This document shows, in pieces, positions 20,633-25,174 of a stretch of 25,174 nt of DNA. The stretch covers positions 1 to 25,174 of the IMG/VR virus record IMGVR_UViG_3300017917_003245; one strand, given 5' to 3'. Numbering within the stretch: the first letter of the stretch is position 1; each line of letters begins with the position of its first letter. The DNA is from a virus. The position numbers and the translations under genes were made by a program. The notes below the pieces were generated by a model, which was not told where the DNA came from, made no database searches, and saw nothing but the letters and a program-made list of their open reading frames with translations.

Positions 20633-22362
20633 TATATCTCTAATTTAATTTCGTTTCTAATAACTTTATTCATGTGTCTATTAGCACAAAGTGCTGATTC
20701 TTGAATAATTCTTTGTCCTGATAAAGTGATGGCTTCTGATAATATAACATTTCCGTATCTAAATGAAGGTAATGCTGTGGCGCCATATAAACTATTTAAT
20801 AGAATTTTCATTGTGTATTGCATCAAATGATATTTTTCACCAGCTACTTTATCACCAGCTTTATAAGATTCTTTCATTTTATTTTTATACAATACCCTTT
20901 CATCAAACCATTTATCTAATATTGTAGATAATACTGATGGATTATCAGTACGGAATATAACACCATTTGCTGAGATAGCCAAATTATATTGTTGAAGTAG
21001 TTTAGCTAATTTTGAACTAGTCCATTCTATTCTATTGAATTTATCTTGGTTAACAAACCATTCTGTAACTCGAGGTTTATCATCAACATCATTTAGTAAA
21101 TCATTCAATCCCAATCGATTGTTTCTATCATTAGGATCTATAATTCTACCTACTAATGTTTCTTTACCAATATTAAGAGACATAATAATTGAAGGATATA
21201 GTGATGTTAAATCCTCATCAAACATGTATCTATATAAACCTGCTTTAGGGCAAAACAAATAACCACCAGCGTAATTAGCTTTTTTAATTGGATTTCTATC
21301 TCTTGATGGAGGTACTATACCTTCTGATAGTAGATAGGCTGAAATAGCGCCATCATGTATTTTTGAAGATTGGTAAACATCATCATAATGAATTTTACCT
21401 TTATGAGCTAAGTTTTTCGTTAAACCAATATAATTGAATTTATTATCTAGTGCTTTTAAGATTTCAACGTCTCGGAAGTTATATTCAATAAATTTTTCTT
21501 TATCAGTTTCAAATAATCTATCTAAACTACCCTCATATTCAATTTTAGGCAATTTACAATATTTTTCACCTAAAGCATCTAATTTATAAGAAGGCTCATC
21601 AGACATAGAATATTTTTTATGTAATCTGATATAATCAAGTGAATACATTCCTTCTATTCTAATCGGTTGATCTTCATTCCAGAAAGTCATTCCTGATTCA
21701 TTAGTATGTTTTTGTTCTTTAACTTTACCTATTGGAGATAAAGAATTTGCTCTACGATCACCTAATTGATTTAATATTCTGTAGTATAGATAAGGTATAT
21801 CGAAGTAATCACTGTTATAACCTATTAGTATGTCTGGTTGAACTTTACCTAGATAATTTAACCATTTAGTTAATAATTCTCTTTCATTAGCAACAGGAAT
21901 AATCATTTTATTCCCTACTGTTGTTTTTTCTATATGATTTTGTTTATCTAAAATTAAGATATACCATTTGTCTTGTTGACGGTGCCACCAAGCAATTGAT
22001 GTAACAGGTTTAGGTGCTCTTCTAATATATTCAGGAGTTAAAGCACCCCCCATTTCAATCTCAATATCAAAAAATATCTCTTGATGTGTAGTTGAGGGTT
22101 CATCATTAGTTCCATATTTGTCAATTAGGAATTTTTGATGAACAGGCATGTCATGATAATGAAGGAAAGGATTATTTTTTTCCCAATACGTTACTTTACG
22201 TAAAGATTCTCCTTTTAGACCTAAATGAGTCGCATCTTTTGGATAGCATTTTTCATAAGCATAATTCTGAAATTCATACTGTTCCACTCCATCATCAGTC
22301 CATAAAGTGATAGCATGTCTATTTTTACCCAATGATTGGGTAGTGATGTTTTTATAACTCAT
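20632..22362 (-). CDS. 43: DNA polymerase family B, N-terminal subunit (exonuclease, motifs A and B)
   Basis: The 576-residue protein carries the N-terminal, 3'-5' exonuclease, palm and fingers parts of a gp43-like replicative polymerase. Exo I is FFDIEIE (D99, E101), Exo II is GYNSDYFDIP (N183, D188) and Exo III is YNFRD (Y294, D298). Motif A is DLTSLYPSII (D384) and motif B is KILLNSLYG (K519). It ends 49 residues after motif B, just before the place where motif C should follow; that lies on a separate gene. All catalytic residues for proofreading are present, but polymerisation needs the second chain. AAAGG lies nine bases before the ATG, one of the few Shine-Dalgarno-like sequences in the window. 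The start is 13 bases after the membrane-protein gene. Confidence 0.95.
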   Translation of the reverse strand: MSYKNITTQSLGKNRHAITLWTDDGVEQYEFQNYAYEKCYPKDATHLGLKGESLRKVTYWEKNNPFLHYHDMPVHQKFLIDKYGTNDEPSTTHQEIFFDIEIEMGGALTPEYIRRAPKPVTSIAWWHRQQDKWYILILDKQNHIEKTTVGNKMIIPVANERELLTKWLNYLGKVQPDILIGYNSDYFDIPYLYYRILNQLGDRRANSLSPIGKVKEQKHTNESGMTFWNEDQPIRIEGMYSLDYIRLHKKYSMSDEPSYKLDALGEKYCKLPKIEYEGSLDRLFETDKEKFIEYNFRDVEILKALDNKFNYIGLTKNLAHKGKIHYDDVYQSSKIHDGAISAYLLSEGIVPPSRDRNPIKKANYAGGYLFCPKAGLYRYMFDEDLTSLYPSIIMSLNIGKETLVGRIIDPNDRNNRLGLNDLLNDVDDKPRVTEWFVNQDKFNRIEWTSSKLAKLLQQYNLAISANGVIFRTDNPSVLSTILDKWFDERVLYKNKMKESYKAGDKVAGEKYHLMQYTMKILLNSLYGATALPSFRYGNVILSEAITLSGQRIIQESALCANRHMNKVIRNEIKLEI

Positions 22363-22375
22363 TTATAACCTTTTA

Positions 22376-23470
22376 TTAGTTGTAATCTATAATATTATCG
22401 TCTTTAGATATTTTTTGTCTTAATTCTTCAGCTTCCTGTCTCATTTTATTAGCTCTCCATCCTGATAAAGAATTATTTTGCAACTCATTTTCAATAGTCG
22501 CTATTTTACTTTCGGCTATTGCTCTTTCTTCATCATCAACAATTCCATCTTTATTTAGATCTAATATATCAAATTCTTGTTGGGGAGCCAAGTCATCTTC
22601 ATTTAAAGTAATATCATCTAGATGCATATTAAAATCCCAAAATGGTTTTAATATCTCATCTTCTTTAGGTTTAGATTGAGCAAAAGCAAAGTTAGCTGCT
22701 ATTACTAAAGCAATTGCTAAAGGATCAAATACAAATATTATTACTAATAATAACCAATTTATAATTCTATCCATTGAAACCCCTGTTAAACCACTTAAAT
22801 ATTTTAATGGACCTAACTCACCAGCGGAATTATTGGTTGTTCTCGCTTCTACAATCTGAGTATCCAATTTGAATATTGAATCGTTAATAACGTCTAATTT
22901 GGCCGAAATTTCCGATTGCCTCGCATTAGTATTATCTAATTGTTTTTCAAATGATTTACGATTAGAATTACTAGTTGATTGTATTAGGTTACCTTTTTTA
23001 TCAACATAAGAGGTTCTATTATTAGCTAAACCTGATTGCAATTGGGTAATACCTTGTATTAAGTTATCTTTTTCTTTAGAGTATAAATCTCGTTGCTGTA
23101 CAAAGTTTTGCTTTTTAGTTTCAAGTAAGGTTACTTGAGCTTCAGTATTACTAGCTTGAGAAGCTGTTGTTTGGTAGGCAGCTGACAGGTATCCGTAAAT
23201 ACCCATAGATGTTATTAGTATTAACACTGTAGTAGCACCTACTAAATAAGCTCTTAAAGTCTTATTAAGTGTATCCCAATATTGGTATAATAAAGAAGCT
23301 ATTACTAATTTAGCTACTTCTAAACTTCCTGCCATTATCATCACTTGTGTAGATGCTCCTGCAAATAATTTACTCAATCCAGTGACAGAGTAAAACGCAG
23401 CAGAAGCACTAACCGACAGAGCAGTTAGTGCTATAATATAAGGAAAAATTTTATTTTTAGTATTTTCCAT
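22376..23470 (-). CDS. Four-pass membrane protein with coiled coil and EF-hand loop
   Basis: I know no function for this 364-residue protein. Hydrophobic segments lie at about 9-30, 42-64, 73-95 and 237-264. Between the third and fourth is a polar, Gln/Asn-rich helical stretch (105-215) that looks like a coiled coil and would sit outside the cytoplasm or in the periplasm, depending on topology. After the last segment (VFDPLAIALVIAANFAFA) comes a soluble acidic tail. Residues 304-315 (DLNKDGIVDDEE) match the 12-residue EF-hand loop, with ligands at D304, N306, D308, D312 and E315. The C-terminus is helical and charged. It begins 18 bases after the small membrane-protein gene. A calcium-responsive membrane factor of phage origin would be unusual; a structural metal site is the simpler reading. 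Confidence 0.8.
   Translation of the reverse strand: MENTKNKIFPYIIALTALSVSASAAFYSVTGLSKLFAGASTQVMIMAGSLEVAKLVIASLLYQYWDTLNKTLRAYLVGATTVLILITSMGIYGYLSAAYQTTASQASNTEAQVTLLETKKQNFVQQRDLYSKEKDNLIQGITQLQSGLANNRTSYVDKKGNLIQSTSNSNRKSFEKQLDNTNARQSEISAKLDVINDSIFKLDTQIVEARTTNNSAGELGPLKYLSGLTGVSMDRIINWLLLVIIFVFDPLAIALVIAANFAFAQSKPKEDEILKPFWDFNMHLDDITLNEDDLAPQQEFDILDLNKDGIVDDEERAIAESKIATIENELQNNSLSGWRANKMRQEAEELRQKISKDDNIIDYN
22526..22561 (-). other. Predicted EF-hand calcium loop
   Basis: These codons encode the loop D-L-N-K-D-G-I-V-D-D-E-E. Asp/Asn/Asp stand at positions 1, 3 and 5, Gly at 6, a hydrophobic residue at 8 and Glu at 12, the canonical calcium-coordinating pattern. Only one loop is present, whereas EF-hands usually come in pairs, so pairing by dimerisation, or a dockerin-like single use, would be needed. 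Confidence 0.65.
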
Positions 23471-23488
23471 TATGTTGCTTTTTTAAAA

Positions 23489-23770
23489 TTATTTACCCTC
23501 TTGTTTTTTCTTTTTAGGGTAATATTTTTTCTTTTTAGGCTTTGTTTCTTTAGCCTCAGTAACACCAACTGCTTCTTTAACAGCTTCGTTTACTTGTCTT
23601 GTTACAGGTTTAGCTACTTTTACTTCTTCTTTTACCTTTTCTTGTAAGTCTTGGTCAAGATCTTCTGTAAAGTCTCCTAAACTTGGTTGTCCATAATTCA
23701 TATATGCTCCAATCACTGACGCGATTATTACAATAACTAGAATTAAGATAACAATGTCGAATCCACTCAT
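23489..23770 (-). CDS. Small single-pass membrane protein with lysine-rich tail
   Basis: This 93-residue protein begins with one hydrophobic helix (IVILILVIVIIASVIGAY, about residues 6-23), then an acidic stretch (LGDFTEDLDQDLQEKVKEEV), a Lys/Val/Thr-rich linker and a very basic end (KPKKKKYYPKKKKQEGK). The layout suggests a membrane anchor with a charged cytoplasmic tail that could bind nucleic acid or acidic lipids. There is no cleavage site of a classic signal peptide, and a lone Cys for lipid attachment is absent. It sits directly before the four-pass membrane-protein gene, and the two may act together. I do not recognise the family. Confidence 0.7.
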   Translation of the reverse strand: MSGFDIVILILVIVIIASVIGAYMNYGQPSLGDFTEDLDQDLQEKVKEEVKVAKPVTRQVNEAVKEAVGVTEAKETKPKKKKYYPKKKKQEGK

Positions 23771-23793
23771 AATAGTTTGTTTTAGTTAATAAT

Positions 23794-24306
23794 TTATTTT
23801 ATTCTGTTAAATTTACTTAATTGTTCTTCTGTGAAGAATTGTGATAAGTCTGGTCTGAAGTAATTTATATTTTTCATTACTTTTCTATCTCTTGTTCTAT
23901 AAACAATAAAATATTCTCCAACTTTTTCGTAATGACATGCTTCACCTTGTTCGACGCTTCTTTTAGCGACCGTTGCTTGAGCTTCTTCTTCTGTTTTGCA
24001 AGCTTTAGATAAATTTGACGCTTGAACCTCTTGATATGCTGGCCATACCTTATCCTTAAGGCCATGTAACATAGCACCGTTCCCAACGGCAACATAAGTA
24101 ATATCACAAAGAGCATCCAAAACCTCGACGATGTCTCCTCTTTCGCAAGCTTCTCTATATTCTTCAAGTTCTTCAAGGACGAAATTGTATACAAATTCCC
24201 ATTCTTTTCTCTCGGGGATAACTGGTTCATAATTGTTTGGTTTGCCCATTACGGCGTTAAATTCTTCTACTTCATCTAAGAATGGAACTGATGGTTCTGT
24301 AATCAT
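23794..24306 (-). CDS. MazG-like / PRA-PH family nucleotide pyrophosphohydrolase
   Basis: An all-helical NTP pyrophosphohydrolase of the MazG/phosphoribosyl-ATP pyrophosphohydrolase group. NFVLEELEEYREACERGD carries the E-x-x-E metal ligands, and VEVLDALCDITYVAVG adds the acidic residues of the second helix. The C-terminal part (SNLSKACKTEEEAQA, VGEYFIVYRTRDRKV, INYFRPDL) resembles the longer form I recall from Bacteroidota. The protein would hydrolyse (d)NTPs, clearing damaged nucleotides or altering (p)ppGpp and pool balance. I chose ATG 24306, which gives 170 residues and sits two bases after the phosphoribosyltransferase stop. A start at 24372 is possible but would overlap that gene by 64 bases and add an unrelated, basic N-terminus. 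Confidence 0.85.
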   Translation of the reverse strand: MITEPSVPFLDEVEEFNAVMGKPNNYEPVIPERKEWEFVYNFVLEELEEYREACERGDIVEVLDALCDITYVAVGNGAMLHGLKDKVWPAYQEVQASNLSKACKTEEEAQATVAKRSVEQGEACHYEKVGEYFIVYRTRDRKVMKNINYFRPDLSQFFTEEQLSKFNRIK

Positions 24307-24308
24307 AA

Positions 24309-24710
24309 TTATTTTTTTAAATAGTCTTGTATTTGTTCTGAATCTTTTCTTTCCCATGGATAAATAATCCATTCATTCCCTTCATGAATAGTAGCATAAA
24401 CATTCGGTTTAAAACATGAAGTATGAGGTTTGTAATGTAACGTTGCTGTGTAGCAACCCACTGTATTTTTTAATGTTACTCCCGTGTCTGCTATATCATC
24501 TATTACTAATGTATTAGGTAACATTACATTTGACCAAGGTAAATTTAATTTATGTGATACCATTACTGCAGGTATTAGACCTCCTCTATCTATACCAAAT
24601 ACTGAATCAACATTAGGTATTTCAGTAATTATCTTTTCACATAAAGTATCTACTAGTTGGGATATATCATCCCAACTTAAGTAGATTTTATTTTCAATTT
24701 TTAGAGCCAT
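24309..24710 (-). CDS. Purine-type phosphoribosyltransferase
   Basis: The 133-residue protein has the type I phosphoribosyltransferase fold. VFGIDRGGLIPAVMVSHKL is the PPi-binding loop region, and TLVIDDIADTGVTL is the PRPP-binding motif with its paired Asp and Thr. WIIYPWERKDSEQ near the end resembles the C-terminal segment of xanthine-guanine and hypoxanthine phosphoribosyltransferases. It would convert a free purine base and PRPP into a nucleotide, salvaging bases from degraded host nucleic acid. The start shares one base with the folE stop (TAATG), and the MazG-like gene follows after two bases, so the three form a nucleotide-metabolism unit. Base preference cannot be fixed from sequence. 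Confidence 0.85.
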   Translation of the reverse strand: MALKIENKIYLSWDDISQLVDTLCEKIITEIPNVDSVFGIDRGGLIPAVMVSHKLNLPWSNVMLPNTLVIDDIADTGVTLKNTVGCYTATLHYKPHTSCFKPNVYATIHEGNEWIIYPWERKDSEQIQDYLKK

Positions 24711-25174
24711 TATACTGGATGATTACCATTGTTAATCTTAATTGAATCAAAAAACTCTTCACGAGCTAAATTTCCATTTTCCATAAACACTCCTGATGCT
24801 TTAGTTGTAACCATTGAAGCACCTTGATGTTTAACACCTCTACAAGATACACAATTGTGAGTACCAACAATAGAAACAATTACACCTCTATTATTTTCAC
24901 AAATTTTATCTACAGCTTGATGAATAGCTGATGTTAATTGTTCTTGAATTGCTCCTCTTCTTCCGAAATGTTCTACAATTCTGTTTAATTTAGATAAACC
25001 AATTACTCTACCATTTTCACCTACTACATAACCAATATGAACTACTCCTCCAATTGTTTGGTGATGATGTGAACACATACTAGTTAATGGAATGTTTCTT
25101 TCAATTACAATACCATCGTAACCATCTGATGGAAATGAAGTAATTTCAGACATTGGAGTATATCTACCTTTCCA
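24710..25174 (-). CDS. folE: GTP cyclohydrolase I (FolE), 5' end outside the window
   Basis: FolE opens GTP to 7,8-dihydroneopterin triphosphate, the entry to folate and to 7-deazaguanines. The zinc ligands are present: CSHHH (Cys and His) and the later Cys in HNCVSCRGV. HIGYVV, RVIGLSKLNRIV and QLTSAI complete the family signature, and HQGASMVTTKASGVF is the C-terminal strand. The frame is open to the window edge, with WKGRYTP before the ATG at 25153. That part continues the conserved N-terminal region, so the true start lies beyond the window. About 154 codons are visible of a usual 180-220. Next-door purine salvage and MazG-like genes place it in nucleotide metabolism; whether it serves folate or modified DNA bases depends on genes not seen here. 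Confidence 0.95.
   Translation of the reverse strand, partial: WKGRYTPMSEITSFPSDGYDGIVIERNIPLTSMCSHHHQTIGGVVHIGYVVGENGRVIGLSKLNRIVEHFGRRGAIQEQLTSAIHQAVDKICENNRGVIVSIVGTHNCVSCRGVKHQGASMVTTKASGVFMENGNLAREEFFDSIKINNGNHPV

Noticed and set aside
20369-20640. Intein or homing endonuclease as the cause of the polymerase split
   Set aside because: No intein splice-junction residues (Cys/Ser start, His-Asn end) and no LAGLIDADG, HNH or GIY-YIG motif in the spacer gene or at the broken ends.
23877-24230. Minus-strand open frame of 117 codons inside the MazG-like gene
   Set aside because: It overlaps a gene with clear family motifs, in another frame, and its sequence is low-complexity and resembles no protein family.
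24307-24372. Upstream start for the MazG-like protein
   Set aside because: It would overlap the phosphoribosyltransferase gene by 64 bases and add an unrelated basic extension; ATG at 24306 fits the operon spacing.

Overview
The window is strongly AT-rich, gene-dense and entirely minus-strand, so transcription runs from high to low coordinates. It looks like part of a T4-like myovirus genome. It carries a family B DNA polymerase, a gp45-type sliding clamp, gp44/gp62-type clamp loader subunits and a PD-(D/E)XK nuclease, with gaps of 0-95 bases and many start/stop overlaps (ATGA, TAATG). Most starts lack a Shine-Dalgarno sequence and sit behind A/T-rich leaders. The MazG-like protein also has a C-terminal region that recalls Bacteroidota proteins. 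A Bacteroidota host is therefore the best guess, but it is an inference.

In transcription order: (a) 25174-23794 is a nucleotide block with the 3' part of a GTP cyclohydrolase I gene (cut by the window edge), a purine-type phosphoribosyltransferase and a MazG-like pyrophosphohydrolase. (b) 23770-22376 holds two membrane proteins; the larger has four membrane segments and a cytoplasmic-looking tail with a canonical EF-hand loop. (c) 22362-18708 is the replisome core. The polymerase is cut between motifs B and C into two genes with an 87-codon gene between them, followed by the clamp. (d) 18612-15909 is a chaperone cassette (Hsp20, a 100-aa unknown, GroES, GroEL) placed between the clamp and clamp loader genes; groEL has a -1 frameshift near its 3' end. 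(e) 15854-12588 holds gp44, an 80-aa unknown, gp62, small proteins, a Cas4/AddB-like Fe-S nuclease and a ribbon-helix-helix protein.

(f) 12566-840 is a glycan island. It has two GT4, one GT2, one GT61-like and one GT-A glycosyltransferase, a three-domain nucleotidyltransferase/HAD/kinase fusion, a 3-dehydrase of the RfbH/E1 type (Lys replaced by His, four cysteines kept), a 4,6-dehydratase and a TPP enzyme of the acetolactate synthase family. The last three resemble the core of a branched 3,6-dideoxyhexose (yersiniose-type) pathway. panB closes the window and is interrupted by an in-frame TAA.

Taken together, the virus seems to bring its own replication machinery, protein-folding machinery and a sizeable kit for making and attaching an unusual sugar. 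The most notable points are the three-gene polymerase, the dideoxysugar set, the chaperones inside the replisome operon, the EF-hand membrane protein and the two broken metabolic or chaperone genes. There is no gene-free stretch above 300 bases, and I saw no tRNA, CRISPR array, integrase or insertion sequence.
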